Assembly: GCA_964434165.1 (NCBI GenBank)
Contig: CAYSUS010000085.1
Coordinates: forward strand, 1-32,003
Source: CAYSUS01 sp964434165
GTDB taxonomy: Bacteria; Planctomycetota; Planctomycetia; Pirellulales; Thermoguttaceae
Length of the DNA stretch: 32,003 nucleotides
Reading direction: 5' to 3'
Below are positions 16,406 through 23,333 of the stretch, piece after piece (the first letter of the stretch is position 1; the number at the start of each line of letters is the position of its first letter). The position numbers and the translations under genes are program-made. The notes under the pieces were generated by a model. That model ran no database searches and was not told the origin of the DNA. It saw only the letters and a program-made list of their open reading frames with translations.

Positions 16406-18541
16406 ATGCGACGCATGAGCCGATTACCCTTCGCCCTGTTCTGGGCCTCGGCAACGTGGATTGGACTCGTCTTCGCGACGGCCGTGGGCGAGACGCCCGA
16501 CGACCGCGGCGAACTGGCCTGGACCACCTTCCCCGAGGCAGACGACCTGGAGCGGTTTCACGACACGCCCTATCTCTGGCTGGGGCGCGTGACGATCCAC
16601 CTCTCGATCGACGTGGAGCCCCAGGCCCACCATGTTCTTGAACTGCTTTTCGGCTCCAAGAATGACCGGCGCGAGGCTGTCGTGAGCGTCAACGGCCACG
16701 ACTTGCCCGTCAGCGGTGGCGGTTATGACGGATTCCGCTGGCTCCAGGTCCCCGTGCCCAAGGAGGTCCAGGGGGAGAAATACGAAGTCGTGCTGCGCCG
16801 CGGCCACGGCAAGGCGGCGTTCCTGGCCGGGGTCCGCATGACCACGAACAAGGAGGCCGACCCGCTGGTCGTCCCGGCCCGCGAAAACCGGCCGGCGCTG
16901 AGGATGCGCGTGAAGACCTCGCCGCCCTCGCGCCCGGACGCCTTTCCCGAGATGCGCGCCGTGTGGGACCGCGAGCCCCCCCCGCCCCGGACGCCTTTGG
17001 ACGACGCACAGGTCGAGGCCGCTTTCCGCCAGGCCGAGCGCCACGGGCGCCGCGCTGCCGAGGCTTTCTACCGCTGCCGCAAGTTCGTCGAGGGCTGGCT
17101 CGCGCACTCCGATCCCGAGACCGGCCTCATCCCGCGCAACCTCAGCTCGGGGCGCGACTACTGGAACGCCAAGGACGCGGCCGCCGACAACTACCCCTTC
17201 ATGGTCCTCACCGCGGCCATGACCGACCGCGACCTCTACGAGGGCCGCATGCGCCAGATGCTCGAGACCGAGATTCGGCTGACCAGCCGCATCGACCGCC
17301 TGCCTGACACGTACTCGTTCTCCAAACAAGGCTTCCTCGACGAGAAGCCCAAGCTCGCGGGGATCCTCTTCGGCGGATCGGAGTACGTCAAGGACGGGCT
17401 GCTTCCGCTTACCGAGTGGCTGGGCCCCAGCCCGTGGTCGGAGCGGATGGTCGGCATCGTCGACGACATCTGGAAGCACGCCGAGGTCGACACGCCCTTT
17501 GGCAAGATTCCTTCCACCAATGTCGAGGTCAACGGCGAGCTGCTCCAGGCGTGCTCGCGCCTGTACTGGTTCACCGGCGACGAGAAGTATCTGGGGTGGG
17601 CCCAGCGCCTCGGCGACGATTTCCTGCTTGGCGAGAATCACCCCACCAGGGACTTCAAGAGCCTGCGTCTCCGCGACCACGGCTGCGAAGTGGTCTCCGG
17701 TCTCTCCGAGCTGTACACGGCCGTGAGCTTCGCCGATCCGGAGAAGAAGAAGGCCTACGAGAAACCGATCCACGAGATGTTCGATCGCATCCTCGAGGTC
17801 GGGCGCGATGAGCGCGGCATGCTCTACAACAGCGTCAACCCCACCACCGGCCAGCACCATGCGGGCATCTGCGACACCTGGGGCTACAACTACAACGGCG
17901 TCTACACCGTCTATCTGATCGACAAGAACCCGGCCTATCGCCAGGCCGTGCGCCACGTGCTCTCGAACCTCAAGGAGCACCTCACCGACTATGACTGGGG
18001 GAGCGCCGACGAATACGCCGACTCGATCGAAGGGGCCATCAACCTCCTCAACCGCGAGCCCGACCCCTCGGCCACCGAGTGGATCGATAGCGAGATCCGC
18101 GACATGTGGGCGAAGCAGCGGCCCGACGGCGTGATCGAGGGCTGGCACGGCGACGGCAACTCGGCGCGGACCTCCATCATGTACGCGCTATGGAAGACCC
18201 AGGGGCTCTCGGTCCAGCCCTGGCGGGCCGACGTCCGCGTCGGCGCCGTGCGCCACGGTGACGCCCTCTGCGTGAGCCTGATGGCCGACAAGCCTTGGTC
18301 GGGGGTGCTCCTGTTCGACAAGCCGCGACACAAGGTGAACTTGCACCTGCCGCTCGACTACCCGCGGATCAACCAGTTCCCCGAATGGTTCACGGCCGAG
18401 GCGGACCAGGAGTATGGGATCGAGGACCTCGCCACCGGCAAGACGTCGAGCCACCTGGGTAAGGAATTGTGGAAGGGGATGGCCGTGGAACTCGAGCCCG
18501 GCGTGGAGACGCGGCTGAAGGTATGCGCACGCGAACCGTAG
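16406..18541 (+). CDS. Secreted six-hairpin glycosidase-like protein
   Basis: The 711-residue exported protein has a Sec signal peptide (MRRMSRLPFALFWASATW then FATA before VGE). An N-terminal beta-sandwich (about 30-160) is followed by a long helical region (about 210-600) whose repeated helix pairs resemble an (alpha/alpha)6 toroid. Examples are RDYWNAKDAAADNYPFMVLT, ASSRLYWFTGDEKYLGWAQ-like stretches and CDTWGYNYNGVYTVYL. A final beta domain closes the protein. The fold occurs in rhamnosidases, beta-L-arabinofuranosidases, heparinases and glucuronyl hydrolases. The acidic residues in the central cleft cannot be assigned by eye, so no substrate is claimed. ATG 16406 follows AAAGGA by seven bases. 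Its TAG stop codon lies inside the first copy of a tandem repeat. Confidence 0.65.
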   Translation: MRRMSRLPFALFWASATWIGLVFATAVGETPDDRGELAWTTFPEADDLERFHDTPYLWLGRVTIHLSIDVEPQAHHVLELLFGSKNDRREAVVSVNGHDLPVSGGGYDGFRWLQVPVPKEVQGEKYEVVLRRGHGKAAFLAGVRMTTNKEADPLVVPARENRPALRMRVKTSPPSRPDAFPEMRAVWDREPPPPRTPLDDAQVEAAFRQAERHGRRAAEAFYRCRKFVEGWLAHSDPETGLIPRNLSSGRDYWNAKDAAADNYPFMVLTAAMTDRDLYEGRMRQMLETEIRLTSRIDRLPDTYSFSKQGFLDEKPKLAGILFGGSEYVKDGLLPLTEWLGPSPWSERMVGIVDDIWKHAEVDTPFGKIPSTNVEVNGELLQACSRLYWFTGDEKYLGWAQRLGDDFLLGENHPTRDFKSLRLRDHGCEVVSGLSELYTAVSFADPEKKKAYEKPIHEMFDRILEVGRDERGMLYNSVNPTTGQHHAGICDTWGYNYNGVYTVYLIDKNPAYRQAVRHVLSNLKEHLTDYDWGSADEYADSIEGAINLLNREPDPSATEWIDSEIRDMWAKQRPDGVIEGWHGDGNSARTSIMYALWKTQGLSVQPWRADVRVGAVRHGDALCVSLMADKPWSGVLLFDKPRHKVNLHLPLDYPRINQFPEWFTAEADQEYGIEDLATGKTSSHLGKELWKGMAVELEPGVETRLKVCAREP

Positions 18542-18567
18542 CAGCCACACTCCGCAGTGCCGTCCGC
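18537..18567 (+). repeat. GTCCGC-type palindromic repeat, copy 1
   Basis: A 31-base unit beginning CGTAGCAGCCACACTCCGC and ending AGTGCCGTCCGC. It is identical to the copy at 18572 and related to the element at 23197. Its second to fifth bases supply the TAG stop codon of the glycosidase-like gene, so the element defines the protein's C-terminus. Confidence 0.8.
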
Positions 18568-18571
18568 CGCC

Positions 18572-18602
18572 CGTAGCAGCCACACTCCGCAGTGCCGTCC
18601 GC
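18572..18602 (+). repeat. GTCCGC-type palindromic repeat, copy 2
   Basis: An exact 31-base repeat of 18537-18567 after the four-base spacer CGCC. Two copies with such a short spacer do not make a CRISPR array. This is a small tandem cluster of an extragenic repeat. Confidence 0.8.
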
Positions 18603-18644
18603 ATTACTGGCGAATGCGTCTCCTGCCAGGCCACGGGAAACGCA

Positions 18645-18674
18645 GCGGACGGCGCGCGGATCGTGCCTGCTACC
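18645..18674 (-). repeat. GTCCGC-type palindromic repeat, inverted copy
   Basis: Read on the minus strand this is TAGCAGGCACGATCCGC then GCGCCGTCCGC, which differs from the element at 23197 at only two of 28 positions. With the direct copies at 18537 and 18572 it brackets about 42 bases and could form a long stem in RNA, a composite similar to paired REP elements. Confidence 0.75.
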
Positions 18675-18799
18675 GTGGGTTCCGTGCTCTTTGCCCCGAC
18701 GGCTCCGGGCTGATGGGCCGGGCCACCCCCTCGTGATCGAACAAAGTCGGGCCGACTTGAGTAATGAAGGATACGGTCGGCAGCACTCAGGAGATCTCC

Positions 18800-19555
18800 A
18801 TGCCCGAAGAAGCTAACCGCCCCCTGGACTTCTTCCGCACCATGGCCGCCCTCGCGCTGTTCGGCGTGTCGTTCGGCTATGTCGAGGCCGCGGTGGTCGT
18901 GTACCTCCGCGAGCTGGTCGATCCGATCCGCGCCGAGGTGCTCGGGGGACGGTTCGAGGATGCGGTGTTTCCGTTGCTCACGGTCTCGCAGGTGGAGGCC
19001 GCCGACCCGGACTACATGCGCCTGGTGTGGACCGAGCTGGGCCGCGAGCTGGCCACGCTCGTGATGCTCGCCGGGGCGGGGCTCACCTTTGCCCGGAACT
19101 TCCGCCAGTGGCTGGCCGGGTTCATGATCGCCTTTGGCGTGTGGGACATCTTCTACTACGTGTTTCTCAAGCTGCTTCTCGACTGGCCGGCCTCGCTGTG
19201 GACGTGGGACATCCTCTTCCTTCTGCCCGTGCCCTGGGTGGGGCCGGTGATCTCGCCCGTGCTCATCGCCCTGGCCATGATCACGGCGGGCAAGATCATC
19301 CTCTGGCGCGAGCGGAACGGGCGGCCCATCGACTTCCGCTGGTACCACTGGACGCCCTTCTTCGGCGGCGGGGCGATCGCCGTGGCGGCCTTCTGCTGGG
19401 ACTGGCGCAACGCCGCGGCCGGCGGCATGCCCAACCCCTTCAACTGGCCGCTCTACTGGACGGGCGTGGCCCTGGGCGCGGCGGGGTTCTTCCATGCGGT
19501 ACTGTTCTCGCCGGCGGTCGTGGAGCCCGAGTTGGCGGCCGACGGCGCGGTTTGA
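18800..19555 (+). CDS. Integral membrane protein of unknown function, six helices
   Basis: The 251-residue protein has six predicted membrane helices: near the N-terminus (ALALFGVSFGYVEAAVVVYL), then TLVMLAGAGLTFA, FMIAFGVWDIFYYVFL, the long ILFLLPVPWVGPVISPVLIA stretch, GGGAIAVAAFCWDW, and YWTGVALGAAGFFHAVLF. Aromatic and proline-rich motifs in helices three to five (WDIFYYVF, PVPWVGP) look conserved in character, but I do not recognise a named family. ATG 18800 is chosen because AGGAG lies six bases before it; an in-frame ATG at 18764 lacks this. It precedes the FAD oxidoreductase gene with a palindromic element in the 99-base gap. Confidence 0.75.
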   Translation: MPEEANRPLDFFRTMAALALFGVSFGYVEAAVVVYLRELVDPIRAEVLGGRFEDAVFPLLTVSQVEAADPDYMRLVWTELGRELATLVMLAGAGLTFARNFRQWLAGFMIAFGVWDIFYYVFLKLLLDWPASLWTWDILFLLPVPWVGPVISPVLIALAMITAGKIILWRERNGRPIDFRWYHWTPFFGGGAIAVAAFCWDWRNAAAGGMPNPFNWPLYWTGVALGAAGFFHAVLFSPAVVEPELAADGAV

Positions 19556-19590
19556 CGCGCGCGGACCGGCGGGGCAGAATAGGCGATATG

Positions 19591-19621
19591 GACTTCCGAA
19601 GTCTGCAGGACTTCGGAAGTC
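19591..19621. repeat. Dispersed palindromic element, perfect copy
   Basis: Arms GACTTCCGAAGTC (19591-19603) and GACTTCGGAAGTC (19609-19621) are exact reverse complements around spacer TGCAG. Each arm is itself a palindrome but for its central base. It lies between two plus-strand genes, 35 bases past one stop and 33 before the next start. Confidence 0.9.
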
Positions 19622-19654
19622 TGGTCTGCGCCCTCCCGAACAAAGGACCCTGCC

Positions 19655-21868
19655 ATGCGAGTCGCCCTCCTCTCTGTCTTGCTCACCGCCTTCGGTATCC
19701 CTGCCGCAGGCCAGACCGTGATGGTCGAGGCCGAGTCGTTCGCCGACCGCGGCGGATGGGTCGTCGATCAGCAGTCCATGCCCGTGATGGGCACGGCATA
19801 CCTGCTGGCGCACGGGCTGGGCGTGCCCGTGGCCGACGCAGTCACCACGGTCGAGCTCCCCAAGCCCGGCGAGTATCGCGTGTTCGTGCGGACCAAGGAC
19901 TGGGTCGCGCGGTGGAACGCCCCCGGGACGCCGGGCAGGTTCCAGGTGCTCATCGACGGCAAGCCCCTGGACGAGACCTTCGGCACCCGGGGCAAGGAGT
20001 GGTCGTGGCACGACGGCGGCACGGTCAAGCTCGACAGGGCCGAGGTAACGCTCACGCTGCACGACCTGACGGGCTTTGAAGGCCGATGCGACGCGATCGT
20101 GCTCTCGGCCGAGCGGGGATTCACGCCGCCCAACGAGGTCAAGGAGCTCACTGCGTTCCGCCAGAAGACCCAGGGGCTGCCCAAGGAGCCGGACGAGAAG
20201 GGCGAGTTCGACCTGGTCGTGATCGGCGGCGGCGTGCCCGGCTGCTGCACGGCGGTGTCGGCGGCCCGCCTGGGTCTGAAGGTGGCCTTCATCCAGGACC
20301 GGCCCGTGCTGGGCGGCAACTCGTCGAGCGAGGTCCGCGTGTGGATCGGCGGCGGCTTCTGCCTGCCCCCCTATCCGGCCATCGGCGAGATCCTGGCCGA
20401 GTTCTTCACGCGGCCGAAGGTCTGCCCCGACGAGGCCGAGGCCTACGGCGACGACCTGAAGATGAAGGTCGTGGCGGCCGAGGAGAACATCACGCTGTTC
20501 CTCTGGGAGCACGCCAACGGCGTGGAGCTGGAGGGCAAGCGGATCGCGGCGGTGGTCTCCACCCACGTGCTCACCGGGCGGCGGTCGCGGTTCGAGGGCC
20601 GCTGGTTCGTCGATTGCACGGGCGACGGCACGATCGGCTACCTGGCCAAGGCCGACTACGAGACGACCGAGAAGGGCCACCTGGGGGCGAGCAACCTCTG
20701 GTACCCCGTCGATACGGGAAAGCCCCAGCCGTTCCCGCGGTGCGCGTGGGCCCTGGACCTGACCGACAAGCCGTTCCCCACGGAGCTGAGCCGGCTGGGC
20801 AAGTGGTTCTGGGAGAGCGGCTTCGACCTGGACACGATCCGGGACGCCGAGGCGATCCGCGACCACAACCTCCGCGCCATGTACGGGGCCTGGGACAACC
20901 TGAAGAACGAGAAGCAGCTCTATCCCAACCACAAGCTCCAGTGGGCGGCCTACATCTCGGGCAAGCGCGAGTCGCGGCGCCTGTTGGGCGACGTCGTGCT
21001 CACCGACACGGACGTGCTGGAAGGCAAGAAGTACGACGACGGCTGCGTGGCCTGCACGTGGTCGATCGACCTGCACTATCCCGACGCCCGCTACGCCAAG
21101 AGCTCGCCGGGCAACGAGTTCATCTCCCGGGCCAAGTTCCAGGGCTTCAAGAAGCCCTACCTGGCCCCGTACCGATGCCTCTACTCGCGGAGCGTGCCGA
21201 ACCTGTTCATGGCCGGGCGCAACATCAGCGTCACGCACGAGGCGTTGGGCACGATCCGCGTGATGGCGACGGGCGGGCTGATGGGCGAGGTCGTGGGCCG
21301 GGCTGCCGCCATCTGCAAGAAGCACGACTGCGACCCCCGCGACGTGTACGAGGACCATCTGGAGGAGTTCATCCAACTCCTGCGCACGCCCACACGCGCG
21401 CACAAGCTGACCCCGCCCAAGTTCGCCGCGGCCGTGGGCGAGAACGCGGCCGCAGGCGCCAAGGTGACCACCTCGGGCAACTACAACGCCGAGGGGTCGC
21501 ACCCGGAGTTCGTCAACGACGGCCAGGCCGACACCCGGCAGAACGCCCTCAGGTGGCTGAGCAAGGCCGGGGTGCCCAACTGGGTCGAGCTGAGCTGGCC
21601 CGAGGAGAAGACGATCACGGCCGGGCGGGTCATCTCGGGCTACTTCTCGGGCGGCAAGGTGGGCGACCCGATCGCCGACTTCGTGCTCCAGTACCACGAC
21701 GGTGAGACCTGGCAGGACGTGCCCGGCACCTCCACCCAGGGCAACACGGCCGTGGACTGGCAGCGGACCTTCAAGCCCGTCACGGCCAAGCGCGTGCGGC
21801 TCTACGTGACGGCCACGCAGATCGACGTCTCGCGGATCTGGGAGGTCGAGCTGTACGAGGCGAAGTAG
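19655..21868 (+). CDS. Secreted FAD-dependent oxidoreductase with accessory domains
   Basis: The 737-residue protein starts with a short Sec-type signal peptide (MRVALLSVLLTAFGIPAAG). Residues about 22-155 form a carbohydrate-binding-like beta domain (VEAESFADRGGW; GEYRVFVRTKDW). The catalytic core begins with a dinucleotide-binding loop VVIGGGVPGCCTA (about 188-200) and VLGGNSSSEVRV, as in the FAD_oxidored family found next to glycoside hydrolases in Planctomycetota and Bacteroidota. About 590-737 is an F5/8 type C (discoidin)-like domain (NYNAEGSHPEFVNDGQ). Substrate unknown; oxidation of a sugar is inferred. No twin-arginine motif is present although the protein should carry FAD, so flavin loading outside the cytoplasm is implied. 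ATG 19655 follows AAAGGA by nine bases. Confidence 0.85.
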   Translation: MRVALLSVLLTAFGIPAAGQTVMVEAESFADRGGWVVDQQSMPVMGTAYLLAHGLGVPVADAVTTVELPKPGEYRVFVRTKDWVARWNAPGTPGRFQVLIDGKPLDETFGTRGKEWSWHDGGTVKLDRAEVTLTLHDLTGFEGRCDAIVLSAERGFTPPNEVKELTAFRQKTQGLPKEPDEKGEFDLVVIGGGVPGCCTAVSAARLGLKVAFIQDRPVLGGNSSSEVRVWIGGGFCLPPYPAIGEILAEFFTRPKVCPDEAEAYGDDLKMKVVAAEENITLFLWEHANGVELEGKRIAAVVSTHVLTGRRSRFEGRWFVDCTGDGTIGYLAKADYETTEKGHLGASNLWYPVDTGKPQPFPRCAWALDLTDKPFPTELSRLGKWFWESGFDLDTIRDAEAIRDHNLRAMYGAWDNLKNEKQLYPNHKLQWAAYISGKRESRRLLGDVVLTDTDVLEGKKYDDGCVACTWSIDLHYPDARYAKSSPGNEFISRAKFQGFKKPYLAPYRCLYSRSVPNLFMAGRNISVTHEALGTIRVMATGGLMGEVVGRAAAICKKHDCDPRDVYEDHLEEFIQLLRTPTRAHKLTPPKFAAAVGENAAAGAKVTTSGNYNAEGSHPEFVNDGQADTRQNALRWLSKAGVPNWVELSWPEEKTITAGRVISGYFSGGKVGDPIADFVLQYHDGETWQDVPGTSTQGNTAVDWQRTFKPVTAKRVRLYVTATQIDVSRIWEVELYEAK

Positions 21869-21893
21869 CCGTCCGCCACAGGTTGTTGCCACA

Positions 21894-21924
21894 GACTTCC
21901 GAAGTCTCGGAGACTTCGGAAGTC
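21894..21924. repeat. Dispersed palindromic element, perfect copy (convergent genes)
   Basis: Perfect 13-base arms (21894-21906 and 21912-21924) flank spacer TCGGA. It fills the 72-base gap between the convergent ends of the FAD oxidoreductase and oxidase subunit IV genes, a position where a two-way terminator would be useful. It lacks a T-run, so termination is a possibility rather than a finding. Confidence 0.9.
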
Positions 21925-21940
21925 CCGATGGTGGCGAGGG

Positions 21941-22357
21941 TCACTGCATCGGCATCGACCCGTTGGCCTCCTGGTACCGCTCGATGTCGGGCTGGTACTC
22001 CAGCCGGTCCATGAGCGTCAGCGAGACGAACAGGGCCACGAAGGCCAGCCCCACCAGGAAGATCACCGCGTTGAAGCGGTTGTCGTAGAGCAGGTGCATG
22101 AAGAACAGGGCGACCAGCGTGGCCTTGACCGTGGCGATGGCCATGGCGATCCACAGGTTCCACGCCCCCAGATCCACCCACGTGGCGGCCACCGTCAGGA
22201 AGGTCAACAGCATCAAGGCCGCGAACACGGCCAGGAGCACGCGTGCGGGCATGACGTGGGCGATCGCGCCGTGATCGTCGCCGGCGACGTGCTTGACCGC
22301 GTGCTCGCCGGGCTGGTCCGTGGTAAGGTCCGCGGTTGGATCCTGCATGTTCACCAT
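21941..22357 (-). CDS. Cytochrome c oxidase subunit IV family protein
   Basis: The 138-residue membrane protein has three predicted helices (about 37-59, 66-90 and 95-118) after a hydrophilic His-rich N-terminus. The central ATVKATLVALFFMHLLYDNRF segment is the hallmark of the bacterial subunit IV (CtaF/COX4_pro) family. It is an accessory subunit that stabilises the oxidase core. It is the last gene of the respiratory operon, 28 bases after subunit III. ATG 22357 has only a GGGG-rich upstream region; a second ATG three codons in (22348) is possible. Confidence 0.88.
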   Translation of the reverse strand: MVNMQDPTADLTTDQPGEHAVKHVAGDDHGAIAHVMPARVLLAVFAALMLLTFLTVAATWVDLGAWNLWIAMAIATVKATLVALFFMHLLYDNRFNAVIFLVGLAFVALFVSLTLMDRLEYQPDIERYQEANGSMPMQ

Positions 22358-22385
22358 CCCCGCGCCGGAGTGCGGCGCGCCGTCG

Positions 22386-23180
22386 TCAGTGGATCAGGTA
22401 GAGAAGCGGGAACAGGTAAATCCACACCAGATCGACGAAGTGCCAGTAGAGGCCCGTGCCGTCCACGGGGCCGAAGAACTCGCTGTTGAAATCGCCGCGG
22501 ACGGCGCGCCACAGGATCCAGGCGATGACCACGATGCCGGCGATGACGTGCAGCCCGTGCAGCCCGGTCATGCCGAAATAGACGGCGAAGAACGTCCCCA
22601 GACGCTGCTTGCGCAGGGCCTCGTCGCGCTGGGCCGCCTGGGCCGCGGCCGGATCGGTCGGGGCGGTCTCCGCGGGCCCGGCTTTCACCTGTTCGTCGTC
22701 CTGCCCGTGCCCGTCGCCGCCGTGGTGGCCGTCGTCCTTCGGATCGAAGAACCCGCTCCAGAGCAAGCCGTGCTCCCACTTGGCCTTGTACTCCACGTAC
22801 TTCACGCCGAGGAACACGAAAGCGCAGGCCAGCGTGATCGACAGGCACGCGATCAGCCTCCGCCGCTGGTTGAGCTGCGCGGAGCGCACGGCCCAGGCCA
22901 TGGTGAGGCTGCTGAAGATGAGCACGACCGTGTTCAGGGCCCCGAGGTTGGTGTCGAGGTAGCGGGCGGCGTCGCGGAAGACCTCGGGATAGGTCGCCCG
23001 ATAGACCGCGTAGGCGCAGAACATGCCGCTGAAGAACAGCAGCTCGGTGATCAGAAACAGCCACAGCCCCAGCTTCCCTGCGTCGAACTGCTGCCTGTGC
23101 GATTCGAAATGGTGGGCCAGCGAAGCGTCGTGCCCGTGCGCTTCGGCCTCCTCGGCGGGCGAGTGCGGGGTGTCGTGCAT
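22386..23180 (-). CDS. Cytochrome c oxidase subunit III
   Basis: The 264-residue protein has five predicted membrane helices and typical subunit III motifs (GLWLFLITELLFFSGMF; FGMTGLHGLHVIAGI; YWHFVDLVWIYLFPLLYLI). It stabilises the proton-pumping core and does not bind redox metals. Between helices three and four lies an unusually long hydrophilic insert (about 146-192), first Asp/Gly/His-rich and then Ala/Pro/Glu-rich. The start is fixed by a near-perfect TAAGGAGGA site about eight bases before ATG 23180. That site directly abuts a palindromic repeat in the 153-base gap after subunit I, wider than the operon's other gaps. Confidence 0.93.
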   Translation of the reverse strand: MHDTPHSPAEEAEAHGHDASLAHHFESHRQQFDAGKLGLWLFLITELLFFSGMFCAYAVYRATYPEVFRDAARYLDTNLGALNTVVLIFSSLTMAWAVRSAQLNQRRRLIACLSITLACAFVFLGVKYVEYKAKWEHGLLWSGFFDPKDDGHHGGDGHGQDDEQVKAGPAETAPTDPAAAQAAQRDEALRKQRLGTFFAVYFGMTGLHGLHVIAGIVVIAWILWRAVRGDFNSEFFGPVDGTGLYWHFVDLVWIYLFPLLYLIH

Positions 23181-23196
23181 GGGGGTCGATCCTCCT

Positions 23197-23224
23197 TAGC
23201 AGGCACGCTCCGCGTGCCGTCCGC
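23197..23224 (+). repeat. GTCCGC-type palindromic repeat, single copy
   Basis: The 28-base element runs from TAGCAGGCACGCTCC to GCGTGCCGTCCGC and contains a perfect stem, GGCACGC with GCGTGCC around TCC. It is related to the copies at 18537, 18572 and 18645. It sits between oxidase subunits I and III, immediately 5' of the subunit III ribosome site on the minus strand, where a hairpin could affect mRNA decay or relative expression. Confidence 0.8.
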
Positions 23225-23333
23225 ATTTTCTGACTAGCGGCCTCTCTTGCGTCTTGAAGCGTGCATGGTTCTTCGCCCCCGGCTCACTCCGCAACAGAGC
23301 CAAAGGGCGCGGCCCACGGAGTGTGCGTGCGAC

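Noticed and set aside
18537..18602. Two identical direct repeats as a mini CRISPR array
   Set aside because: The spacer is only four bases, related copies occur singly elsewhere, and no cas genes are present.
18188..21892. A 1234-codon open frame on the minus strand
   Set aside because: It runs opposite the glycosidase-like, membrane and FAD oxidoreductase genes and across two repeats, with no recognisable domain or start signal.
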